Below are positions 52,874 to 60,486 of a DNA stretch of 64,000 nucleotides, one piece after another. Location of the stretch: positions 8,294 to 72,293 of the forward strand of contig DIUT01000008.1 of the NCBI GenBank assembly GCA_002423105.1, read 5' to 3'. Every line of letters begins with the position of its first letter. Positions within the stretch are counted from its first letter, which is position 1. The notes under the pieces were generated by a model. It saw only the letters and a program-made list of their open reading frames with translations. It made no database searches and had not been told where the DNA came from. Both the position numbers and the translations under genes were made by a program. The DNA is from Geobacter sp. UBA6151. Its GTDB lineage: Bacteria > Desulfobacterota > Desulfuromonadia > Geobacterales > Pseudopelobacteraceae.

Positions 52874-53620
52874 CTATCGGGAAGTGATCGGCAAAGGCGG
52901 CAGACCAACAACCGTTGTCAGATCCTGGCGGGTCCCCATCAATATCTGCGGTTGCTTGGCTGGATCGAGCCAGGCAAGGATCTTGACCAATTCTGTTTCA
53001 TCAAAAGCCACGCAGCCGGAGGTGGTGTAGCCCTCCTCCAGCCAGCCATGGACGAAGATCCCGCTGCCATATCCTTTAATGACCGGAGTGCGATTGTAGC
53101 TGGTCACCAGGCCGTGGCGGTAGCGGTTATCTGCCAGTTTCATCACCTCGTAGGAGGTGGCGCTGGTCTGGCCGCGCTTCACCCAGGTGTTGTAGTCAGG
53201 AGCCTTGACATCATCAACCCACAGGTCGTTCTCGGTCGCCTGTTGGTACGGCATGCTGCTGTCTATGGACGGGGCATAGCCAAAGGCGGATTCCAGCGCA
53301 AACAGACCGGTTGGCGCACGGCCATCACCTTCACGCTTTTCACCCGGCGCTGCAAAACCGTTCCGGCCAATAATCCCCGGCAACGGCCCGGTACGCAGTT
53401 TCCAGCCGGAGGAAGAGTGCTCAAAGGCATAGACCTGTACCATTGAACTGTCCCGCGATTCAGCCATTGCCACCAGTAACTGGTCGCCGCTGATAACTGT
53501 ACCGACCAGTGATGACTGACTGGCGGACGACTGTGAAGCGCAGCCGACTATCATCAGTAAACCGGCTAGAAACAACGCGATAACCGTGTGTTTTATGCCT
53601 TTATCAGGAACCTCCCTCAC
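52874..53620 (-). CDS. L,D-transpeptidase-family lipoprotein
   Basis: A 248-residue protein with lipobox L-M-I-V-G-C (Cys27) and a YkuD-type catalytic region. The active site motif appears as G-I-F-V-H-G-W ... G-Y-T-T-S-G-C-V-A-F-D-E (about 192-212), with catalytic His and Cys present. Earlier G-R-N-G-F and R-A-P-T-G-L-F-A-L belong to the same fold, closest to the COG3786-type proteins. It would crosslink or modify peptidoglycan or attach proteins to it. The start overlaps the stop of the preceding gene by ATGA (53617-53620), coupling it to the small exported protein. Confidence 0.85.
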   Translation of the reverse strand: MREVPDKGIKHTVIALFLAGLLMIVGCASQSSASQSSLVGTVISGDQLLVAMAESRDSSMVQVYAFEHSSSGWKLRTGPLPGIIGRNGFAAPGEKREGDGRAPTGLFALESAFGYAPSIDSSMPYQQATENDLWVDDVKAPDYNTWVKRGQTSATSYEVMKLADNRYRHGLVTSYNRTPVIKGYGSGIFVHGWLEEGYTTSGCVAFDETELVKILAWLDPAKQPQILMGTRQDLTTVVGLPPLPITSR

Positions 53621-54069
53621 TCTTTTTCAAAGATATATGCCGATGAACCGTCATAATATATGGAGAAGGTTATCTTGTGCTCCGACGAGGCGCAACTCAT
53701 GACGCAGGCAGATGGCGTGGATGAGCTGCGTCCAGCTCTTACACAGTAATAGGGATATTTCTGGTCAATAGCCTGTTGACTATAAGCATAATTGCTTGAA
53801 ACACCCCCTTTGAGATATTTGGCGCATTTAACACCGATATTGAAGGTGTATTCGGAGTTAGAATTAATCGTTGCCTGCAGCTTATGACCGTCAGCGGTTG
53901 TAAGGGCAATATCTGCCGTGCCGCTCGTCGTATTTCTGACTTTGATCTTATGGTGTATCAGTCCGGCAGTGGCCGTATTTGCGCAGATACAGATGCCGAG
54001 CAGGACAAGCATTATGAAGCATGACTTGGGCAGGTTGTTTGTGAAGTGTTTCATCGGTTTTGTTTTCAT
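53617..54069 (-). CDS. Small exported protein, first gene after P1
   Basis: A 150-residue protein: long signal peptide (about 1-35, ending N-T-A-T-A), mature A-G-L-I-H-H-K-I-K-V-R-N-T-T-S-G-T-A-D-I-A-L-T-T-A-D-G and I-N-S-N-S-E-Y-T-F. This shares A-G-L-I, D-G and I-N-x-N-S landmarks with family A (copies 1 and 2), so the four proteins probably form one family. Four cysteines in the C-terminal half (V-K-C-A, Y-C-V-R, A-C-V-M-S-C-A). Start ATG 54069 has GGAGGGA. Coupled to the L,D-transpeptidase, suggesting it is a substrate or partner. Confidence 0.75.
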   Translation of the reverse strand: MKTKPMKHFTNNLPKSCFIMLVLLGICICANTATAGLIHHKIKVRNTTSGTADIALTTADGHKLQATINSNSEYTFNIGVKCAKYLKGGVSSNYAYSQQAIDQKYPYYCVRAGRSSSTPSACVMSCASSEHKITFSIYYDGSSAYIFEKE

Positions 54070-54116
54070 GTCGGTTCCCTCCTGTGTTATTACAGCGCTG
54101 TCTCTAGCCTCTATTT

Positions 54117-54132
54117 AGCAGCAAGTGTGCCA
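54117..54132 (-). promoter_or_regulatory. Sigma-54 promoter P1
   Basis: Read leftward: TGGCAC (54132-54127, perfect -24 element), five bases, CTGCT (54121-54117). GG-GC spacing 10. Best of the three promoters. Predicted start near 54106, leader about 37 bases. Confidence 0.85.
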
Positions 54133-54172
54133 AAGGTAAAACAAGCGAAAACAGCATGTTGTATCGTTTTAT

Positions 54173-54211
54173 CTGCCACTTTTCGTCCGCTGCTGCCAAC
54201 TCAGGTGGCGG
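54173..54211 (-). promoter_or_regulatory. Upstream activating block of P1
   Basis: On the plus strand it begins CTGCCACTTTTC, contains CTGCCAACTCAGG and ends GGTGGCGG. It lies 40 bases from the -24 element and 2 bases from the stop codon of the sigma-54 activator gene. A GCCA-7 bases-TGGC inverted repeat is embedded. Confidence 0.72.
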
Positions 54212-54213
54212 CG

Positions 54214-55440
54214 TCACTCCAGCCCCAGCCGTTTCAGTTTCTTGCGTAATCCTTCGCGGCTCATTCCCAGCCGTTCCGCTGCCTGGGTCTTGTTGCCTTT
54301 GGCTTCTTGTAGTGCCTGCTCTATCAGCTGTTTTTCTGAATCCTTCAACAGTGATGTTCCCCCTGCTGCTGGTAGAGTGGTCTGCTGCTGCAACGGATCG
54401 GAGAGGTCGGTCGTGTTAATGGTGTCGCCATAGGCCAGCGCCACAGCCCGCTCAATCTCGTTATCCAGTTCACGCACGTTGCCGGGCCAAGCATAGTTAC
54501 GCAACCGTTCCAGGGTGTCTTTGGCAATCCGCATCGGCGGCCTGCCGCAACTGCGTCCCCACTTTTCCAAAAACTGCCGGGCAATCAGCTCAATGTCGCC
54601 CCGACGTTCCCGCAGTGGTGGTATTCGCAACGTGACACCGTTTAAGCGGTAGTAGAGATCTTCACGGAAGCGTCCTGCGCTAATCTCTTTGGTCAGGTCG
54701 CGGTTGGTGGCGGCGATAATCCGCAAATCAACCGGAATGGCGGTCCGGCTGCCGACCCGCTCCAGGGTCCGCTCCTCCAGTACTCGCAGCAGTTTTGCCT
54801 GCAACTGGAGCGGCATCTCCCCTGCCTCATCCAGAAACAGGGTCCCTCCTTGCGCCTGCTGAATCTTGCCGATACGGGCCTCCACCCCGGTGGCCACCCC
54901 TTTTTCAATACCGAACATCTCGCTTTCAAAAAGGGTTTCCGGGATAGCGGAGCAGTTGACCGCCACAAACGGCTTTGCGCTACGGGGGCTGTTGAAGTGG
55001 ATCGCTTTGGCGAACAGCTCCTTGCCGGTTCCGGTCTCGCCGGTAATGATTACTGACAGGCGCGAATCGGCGATCCGCTCAGCCTTGGCTATCAGCTCTC
55101 TGATCTGGGGGCTGGTGCCCAGGATAGATGAAAAGGGGAAGGATCGGCGCAGGTTCTTCTTCAGGGTGCTGTTCTCGCGGGCCAGCTGTTCCCGTGCAGA
55201 TCGCAGTTGTACTTCGGTCGCACGCAGCTCTTCAATCATCTGCTCCAACCGGAACTCGCGCGCCTCTACCTTGACCGACATCATGCCGAAGGCTTCGGCA
55301 AAGCGGGTGATCAGCGGGGGATAGTCGCCGCTCTTGGTCAGTTCAAAGATGTCGTTGTACTGGCCGTAGCGCCCCTGGGAGAGGTCTTCGGCCACGGCAA
55401 TCAGGCGGTCCAGCAGGCGATCCAGTTTGAGATTTTTCAT
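54214..55440 (-). CDS. Sigma-54-dependent transcriptional activator with altered GAFTGA loop
   Basis: A 408-residue bacterial enhancer-binding protein: N-terminal region (about 1-100) that resembles a soluble HAMP-like/coiled-coil signalling segment without receiver or GAF domain, AAA+ domain (about 104-335; Walker A G-E-T-G-T-G-K-E at 134-141, Walker B G-G-T-L-F-L-D-E at 199-206, sensor region A-T-N-R-D-L), and a Fis-type helix-turn-helix (about 365-408, [19 protein letters not shown]). The sigma-54 contact loop is G-V-A-T-G-V (181-186) instead of G-A-F-T-G-A. It is immediately upstream of three sigma-54 promoters, whose conserved blocks are the probable binding sites. Confidence 0.9.
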   Translation of the reverse strand: MKNLKLDRLLDRLIAVAEDLSQGRYGQYNDIFELTKSGDYPPLITRFAEAFGMMSVKVEAREFRLEQMIEELRATEVQLRSAREQLARENSTLKKNLRRSFPFSSILGTSPQIRELIAKAERIADSRLSVIITGETGTGKELFAKAIHFNSPRSAKPFVAVNCSAIPETLFESEMFGIEKGVATGVEARIGKIQQAQGGTLFLDEAGEMPLQLQAKLLRVLEERTLERVGSRTAIPVDLRIIAATNRDLTKEISAGRFREDLYYRLNGVTLRIPPLRERRGDIELIARQFLEKWGRSCGRPPMRIAKDTLERLRNYAWPGNVRELDNEIERAVALAYGDTINTTDLSDPLQQQTTLPAAGGTSLLKDSEKQLIEQALQEAKGNKTQAAERLGMSREGLRKKLKRLGLE

Positions 55441-55511
55441 GTTGTTTTCTCCGGTGTGCCTTTGATTCTCGGCTTCCTCTGTGAACCCACTACGTTCTGA
55501 TGTGCAACCAA

Positions 55512-56684
55512 TCAGCCAACGAGATTGCGTTTCTTCAAAGCCATGATCCTGCCGCAGGCCTGATCGATCCGTGCCTTCGGAATCCTGCCTTGCTGTACCA
55601 GGTCAAGCAGCAGCTGGACGGTGTGGGGCATGATGTCAGGGCGGTAGGCCTTGTCGTTGGCCACTACCAGCAGGTCAACTCCGGCATTGATCGCCTTTTC
55701 CACGGCCGTTTCATAGCTGTAGTGCTGGACAATGGCTCCCATGTACAGATCATCACTGACTACCACGCCGTCAAATGCGAGACGCTTGCGTAATATGCCG
55801 TCAATGGTGGTTTTTGAGAGGGTTGCAGGAAAATCCGGGTCAATGGCGGTATTAAAGGTGTGAGCGGTCATGACCATGTCGCACAGGCCCTGGTTGATCA
55901 GATTGCGGTAGGGCAGCAGCTCGTCCTCGCTCCAGTAGCGGGTCACATCGGTTAATCCCATATGGGAGTCGTCGCGGGAGCTGCCGTGGCCGGGGAAATG
56001 TTTGAGGCAGGTCAGTATGCGGCGGTTGCGGTGGCTCTTGATGTACTCAGTGGCATGGGCTGTCACCAGAGCCGGGTCCGGGGAAAAACTGCGCTGCTTG
56101 AAAGCGATCACCGGGTTGTCCGGGTTGCTGTTCAGGTCAACCACCGGCGCCAGATTCAGGTTGAAGCCGTATTCCGCCAGAGTGGCAGCGATGCCGTAAG
56201 CGGAGGCGCGGGTCAGTTCCAGCTGGTTCTGCTCGCCCAGATACTGCGCGGAAACCGAAGGAGGGAATCCGTAACGGTCCTTCATCCGGGCGACGATACC
56301 CCCCTCCTGGTCAACGGCAATCAGCAGTGGAACTTCTGAAGCCTGCTGCATGGCAGTGGTCAGCTGTTTGGTCTGGGCCGGGCCGCTGATGTTGCGATTG
56401 GTTACCCCCAGATCAACATTGTTGTCAAACAGCACTACCCCGCCGACGCCGTAGGTCCGGATAGCCTGATCTATTGGGCTGTCCGGTTCCAGGGTCTCGC
56501 CGGGGAAGCCCAAAAGCAGCATCTGGGCAATCTTGCGCTCCAAGGGCCAGGATTGCCAAGTTGACATGGTGTAGGGAGTTGCCTGCCGTGTAAAAGCGCA
56601 ACCACCCAGCAGGCCGGGAAGCAGCAATGAAGCTCCGCTAAGAGCGCTGTTTGTAAGAAAGGTGCGGCGTGTGCAAGGAAACAT
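55512..56684 (-). CDS. Beta-N-acetylhexosaminidase NagZ-like (GH3), exported
   Basis: A 390-residue GH3 enzyme with an N-terminal Arg-Arg signal (R-R-T-F-L-T-N-S-A, Tat-like) ending in a lipobox-like G-L-L-G-G-C. The NagZ marks K-H-F-P-G-H-G (about 226-232, with the catalytic His/Asp loop), D-Q-E-G-G-I-V-A-R and nucleophile region V-V-S-D-D-L-Y-M-G-A are intact. Unlike E. coli NagZ, which is cytoplasmic, this one seems exported and lipid-anchored, so it may trim peptidoglycan or glycans outside. It lies 39 bases after the ABC ATPase gene. Confidence 0.9.
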   Translation of the reverse strand: MFPCTRRTFLTNSALSGASLLLPGLLGGCAFTRQATPYTMSTWQSWPLERKIAQMLLLGFPGETLEPDSPIDQAIRTYGVGGVVLFDNNVDLGVTNRNISGPAQTKQLTTAMQQASEVPLLIAVDQEGGIVARMKDRYGFPPSVSAQYLGEQNQLELTRASAYGIAATLAEYGFNLNLAPVVDLNSNPDNPVIAFKQRSFSPDPALVTAHATEYIKSHRNRRILTCLKHFPGHGSSRDDSHMGLTDVTRYWSEDELLPYRNLINQGLCDMVMTAHTFNTAIDPDFPATLSKTTIDGILRKRLAFDGVVVSDDLYMGAIVQHYSYETAVEKAINAGVDLLVVANDKAYRPDIMPHTVQLLLDLVQQGRIPKARIDQACGRIMALKKRNLVG

Positions 56685-56723
56685 GGGACCTCGATTTTTG
56701 TGTGATCATGTACAGGTTGCGGC

Positions 56724-57815
56724 TCAATCCTTTTTCAGCGACACCGTTACCCGGTTTTTCCCATCAACTCGCTGGTACAGGGTCCGCTCTGCCAGGTGGT
56801 TGATGATGGTCAGTCCCAGTTCGTCGGGCAACCGGCTCTTATCCAGCAGGTTCAGTGCGACGCCTCCGCTTTCCAGCGCCAGTTCAAGGCTTTCCTTCTT
56901 TTCCGAGTAGGCGATGGACAGATCAAACGGGGTGGCGGGCAGCAGCGGAGCATGTATCTGCACCAACTCTTCCACCAGCAGCAGCAGGTTGTGCCGGGTC
57001 TTTTTCGGCAGGATCTGTCGTTCGCAAAAAGCCTCGATCTCTGCATTCATGGCATACAGGTCATAGTCGCTGGAATGTATCCGGTAGTTGAGACTGCGTA
57101 TGCGGTTGATGAAGGCCCTGGTCTTCTCCTTTTGCGGATTCTCAAAAATCTGTTCCGGTGTTCCCTCTTCATAAATAAGCCCCTCGTCCATGTAGAACAC
57201 CCGGTTGGAGACATCGCGGGCAAAATCCATCTCATGGGTGACGATCGCCATGGTCATGCCGTCTTTGGCCAGGCGGCGGATGACTGCCAGAACTTCGCTA
57301 ACCATGGTGGGGTCAAGGGCTGATGTCGGCTCATCAAACAGGATGATCTCCGGGTCCATGGCCAGGCAGCGGGCTATGGCCACCCGCTGTTTCTGCCCGC
57401 CGGAGAGCTCGTCAGGATAGTTGTCGGCCTTTTCCCCGAGACCCACCAGTTTGAGCAGCTCCAGGGATTTCCGTTCCGCCTCCTGCTTGTCCATGCCTCG
57501 CAGGCGGATCGGGCCGATGCTCAGGTTCTCCAGCACGGAAAGATGGGAAAACAGGTTGAATGATTGAAATACCATGTTCATCTTCTGCCTGATTTTCGGC
57601 ACATCTGAATGGGCATCCATTATGTCGGTCCCGTCGATGATGATGGAGCCGCCGCTGGGCCGGTCAAGCAGGTTGAGGCAGCGCAGGAAGGTACTCTTTC
57701 CGGTGCCGGAGGGGCCTATGATGGAGATTACTTCGCCCTGCTTTATGTCAACAGTGACATCTTTCAGCACGACAAGATCGCCAAATTTTTTGGAAAGATG
57801 CTCGACTCGTATCAT
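56724..57815 (-). CDS. Amino-acid-type ABC transporter ATPase with C-terminal extra domain
   Basis: A 363-residue protein. Residues 1-243 are a GlnQ/HisP-type ATPase: Walker [10 protein letters not shown], signature L-S-G-G-Q-K-Q-R, Walker [14 protein letters not shown]. The 120-residue tail (about 245-363) is unusual: [33 protein letters not shown] and V-T-V-S-L-K-K suggest a histidine-kinase-like ATPase (RsbW-type) fold, without a clear intact ATP lid. It overlaps the permease gene upstream by ATGA (57812-57815) and belongs to the same transporter. Confidence 0.88.
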   Translation of the reverse strand: MIRVEHLSKKFGDLVVLKDVTVDIKQGEVISIIGPSGTGKSTFLRCLNLLDRPSGGSIIIDGTDIMDAHSDVPKIRQKMNMVFQSFNLFSHLSVLENLSIGPIRLRGMDKQEAERKSLELLKLVGLGEKADNYPDELSGGQKQRVAIARCLAMDPEIILFDEPTSALDPTMVSEVLAVIRRLAKDGMTMAIVTHEMDFARDVSNRVFYMDEGLIYEEGTPEQIFENPQKEKTRAFINRIRSLNYRIHSSDYDLYAMNAEIEAFCERQILPKKTRHNLLLLVEELVQIHAPLLPATPFDLSIAYSEKKESLELALESGGVALNLLDKSRLPDELGLTIINHLAERTLYQRVDGKNRVTVSLKKD

Positions 57816-60064
57816 GGGCGTACCTTCTTTCGGTTGTTTTTCGGGTCGGTCCTTCGTTCCAGATATTCAAGGGCCTGCATCAGGGTCCAGGAGATTAGGA
57901 AGTAGAGAATCGCCACCATTACCAAGGGGAAGAAGGCATCAAAGGTGCGGCTGCGGATGATGTCGCTGGCCTTGGTCAGGTCCTGCACCGCGATGTAGCC
58001 CACAATGGAGGTCATCTTGACCAGGGAGATGAACTCACCCTTATAGACCGGCAGGATACGCTGCACTGTCTGGGGCAGGACGATGTGCAGGAAGGTCGCC
58101 ACCCTGGTGAATCCCATGGCGATACCGGCCTCGGTCTGCCCCTTGTCCACCCCTTCGATACCGGTTCTGAATATCTCTGCCGAGTAGGCGGCGAAATTCA
58201 GCCCGAAGGCGATGACCGCCACAATCACCGGATCGATACTCACCGAGGCAAAGACCACATAGAAGATCAGCATCAGTACCACCAGCACCGGTGTGCCCCG
58301 CAGTATGGCGATATAAACCCTGGCAGGCAGGTTGAGGAAACTTTTTTTCGACATCCGCATGAAGCAGATCAGCGCCCCCAGCAATGTGCCGAAGATGGTG
58401 GCGCAGATGGAGATTATTACCGTGGTTTTAAGGCCGTCCAAGATAAGCAGATAGCGCTTTTCATGGAGTATGTTGCTGCGGAAGCTGTCGGCAATCTCTT
58501 TGACAAAGGAAAGTGCCACCCCTGGTGAGGCATCCTTGAGATAGGCTGTGTCAGGATTGGCAATGTTTTTCCTGAGGGCAAAGACGCTGGCCCCCAATTC
58601 GTAATAGGGATCTGAAAAGGCGATCTGCTTCTTTCTTTCTTCAGTGACCATCAGGGTGCTTGTGATCATGTCGATCTTGTTGCTTGCAGCAGCGGCGATC
58701 AGGCTGCCGAACTCCATATCCATCAGCTTTAACTTTTTGCCCAGGTGGGCGGCAAACCGCTCGGTAAGCTCGACGTCAAACCCGATCATCCGGTTGTCCT
58801 TGACGATGGTAAAGGGCATTCCCTTGTCGCTCACAATGCCCACCACAAGCTGGCCTTTGGCTGTGGAACCGCTGATGGCAGGCATGGCGGTGTCGCCGGT
58901 GCTAATCCAGCGCTTGACCATATCGTCGAAGACGCCGTTTTGCCGTATCTGTTGCAGAAACCGGTTGAACTGTTCCCGCAGGCCGTCATTGGCCTTGTTG
59001 AAGCCGATGGCTATGGGGACGGAAAACAGGGGCTTTCCCAGTAGCGCCAGTTCCTTGTCATCGCGAAGAATATCCAGCAAGGTCTCATGGGTATAAAAGG
59101 CGGCATCGACTTTCCCGGATTTGACCGCCAGCAGCAGATCGGAAACGCTCTTGTACTGAAGGATGGTGGCGCGTGGGTACTGTTTGATGGCATAGGTGTC
59201 ATGCACGGAGCCAAGTAAAACGCCGATACGTTTGTCTTTCAGGTCATCGGGGGAGGAAAGTTTTGTGTTGCCTGCCTGATCGAAGCCGACTTTTTTAACC
59301 AGCATGACCTGGGCATTGGCAAAGTAAGGCGTTGTGAAGTTGACCGATTTTTTCCGTTCGTCGGTTGCGGTCATACCGCTTAAAATCATGTCCACCTTGC
59401 CAGACTGCAAGGCTGGTATCAGCGCCATGAACTTCATGTTTGAAAATTCAACAGGTCGATTCAGTTTGATGGCGATGATACGTGCCAGTTCGCCATCATG
59501 GCCGGTGACTCGGCCATCCTTGTCCACAAAACTGAGCGGCTCTCTGGTGGCTGTTACCCCAATCTTCAGCGGTTTTCCTGTTGTGGGCGGAGATAGTTTC
59601 AGCTCTTCATAGGGGCCGGTATCTGCCTTTAACCAGCGTTTCCGCATGTCAGCCAGGGTGCCGTCTGCGTGCAGTTCAGTAATGATCCGGTTCAGATCCG
59701 CCAGCAACTGTTCATCTGTTTTTCTCAAGGCAATGGCTGTGTCTTCATTGTCAAGCGGCTCTTGCAGGGTGGTGAAGTGCGGGTTAACTTTGGCAATCTG
59801 GACCGCAGTCGGCAAGGCGGTGACGATTGCCTCCAGTTGACCTGATGTGAGAGCTGCCACTGCATCCATCACATCATCAAAGCTTTTTACCTGAGCATTG
59901 GGAAATCTGGCTTTGGTGATCTCTTCGCCGGTGGTGCCGGTCATGACGCCGATCTTGGCGTTTTTGGCGTCATCCAGGCGAGTGATCGACTTTTCGGTCT
60001 TGTGGCACCCTGTTGCACAGAGCATCAGCAGCAGGGTAACGGTTGTCAGCAGAATCTTGTTCAT
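57812..60064 (-). CDS. Amino-acid ABC transporter: binding-protein/permease fusion, split-lobe architecture
   Basis: A 750-residue lipoprotein (lipobox A-T-G-C, Cys20) combining binding domains and a permease. Residues about 36-146 look like only the second lobe of a PBPb binding domain ([12 protein letters not shown] ... [10 protein letters not shown]); 165-392 is a complete domain ([15 protein letters not shown]); 408-505 is only a first lobe ([21 protein letters not shown]). Residues about 520-725 are the HisM/GlnP-type permease ([23 protein letters not shown]). ATG 60064 with GGGGATA upstream. The ATPase follows by ATGA overlap. Confidence 0.88.
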   Translation of the reverse strand: MNKILLTTVTLLLMLCATGCHKTEKSITRLDDAKNAKIGVMTGTTGEEITKARFPNAQVKSFDDVMDAVAALTSGQLEAIVTALPTAVQIAKVNPHFTTLQEPLDNEDTAIALRKTDEQLLADLNRIITELHADGTLADMRKRWLKADTGPYEELKLSPPTTGKPLKIGVTATREPLSFVDKDGRVTGHDGELARIIAIKLNRPVEFSNMKFMALIPALQSGKVDMILSGMTATDERKKSVNFTTPYFANAQVMLVKKVGFDQAGNTKLSSPDDLKDKRIGVLLGSVHDTYAIKQYPRATILQYKSVSDLLLAVKSGKVDAAFYTHETLLDILRDDKELALLGKPLFSVPIAIGFNKANDGLREQFNRFLQQIRQNGVFDDMVKRWISTGDTAMPAISGSTAKGQLVVGIVSDKGMPFTIVKDNRMIGFDVELTERFAAHLGKKLKLMDMEFGSLIAAAASNKIDMITSTLMVTEERKKQIAFSDPYYELGASVFALRKNIANPDTAYLKDASPGVALSFVKEIADSFRSNILHEKRYLLILDGLKTTVIISICATIFGTLLGALICFMRMSKKSFLNLPARVYIAILRGTPVLVVLMLIFYVVFASVSIDPVIVAVIAFGLNFAAYSAEIFRTGIEGVDKGQTEAGIAMGFTRVATFLHIVLPQTVQRILPVYKGEFISLVKMTSIVGYIAVQDLTKASDIIRSRTFDAFFPLVMVAILYFLISWTLMQALEYLERRTDPKNNRKKVRP

Positions 60065-60486
60065 ACAGTATCCCCAAGCTTTATTATTTGTGTTGCCAGC
60101 ATCCAGCACAGGTTAAACCAGCCATGCAGCAGAATGCAGGCAATGATCCGGTCGGTTTGTTCAAATATTCGGCCCAGCGCCAAGGCGGGAATCAGGATCA
60201 GCAACGCCTTTGTACCCTGAAAAGGCAAATGGGCCAGCACAAAAACGCTGCCGGTCAGTCCGTTGGAAAGGCTGATACCTGCCAGTTTACGGCCGCTCCA
60301 GTGGCGATCCTGGAGGCGGCGTTGCAGCGCACCCCTGAAAAGCCACTCTTCCCAGAACGGCGCTGCCAGCAGCAGATACCAGGCTGGAACGGTCAGTGAA
60401 CTGGAAAGCAGACCGCCCTGCACTGCAATGAGCGCAATCAGAGGCGCTGCCAGGGTAACCAGCAGCGCCTCCTGTCGGATCGTCAC
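60061..60486 (-). CDS. CPBP-family intramembrane glutamic protease (exosortase/myxosortase-like processing type)
   Basis: A 141-residue membrane protein with four or so helices. CPBP motifs: E-E-W-L-F-R-G (Glu46, Glu47, Arg51), F-V-L-A-H and H-G-W-F-N, all intact. It is much shorter than typical CAAX-prenyl-type CPBP members (about 220-300 aa), close to the compact MrtX/MrtJ-like proteases that cleave C-terminal sorting tails. Start 60486 overlaps the stop of the CLCA-like gene (60483-60485), whose product ends in such a tail, and its own stop overlaps the next start. The pair therefore looks like protease and substrate. Confidence 0.85.
   Translation of the reverse strand: MTIRQEALLVTLAAPLIALIAVQGGLLSSSLTVPAWYLLLAAPFWEEWLFRGALQRRLQDRHWSGRKLAGISLSNGLTGSVFVLAHLPFQGTKALLILIPALALGRIFEQTDRIIACILLHGWFNLCWMLATQIIKLGDTV

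Noticed and set aside
54117..54132. Alternative sigma-54 register using the first GC after TGGCACACTT
   Set aside because: GG and that GC would be 7 bases apart, too short; the next GC gives the required spacing of 10.
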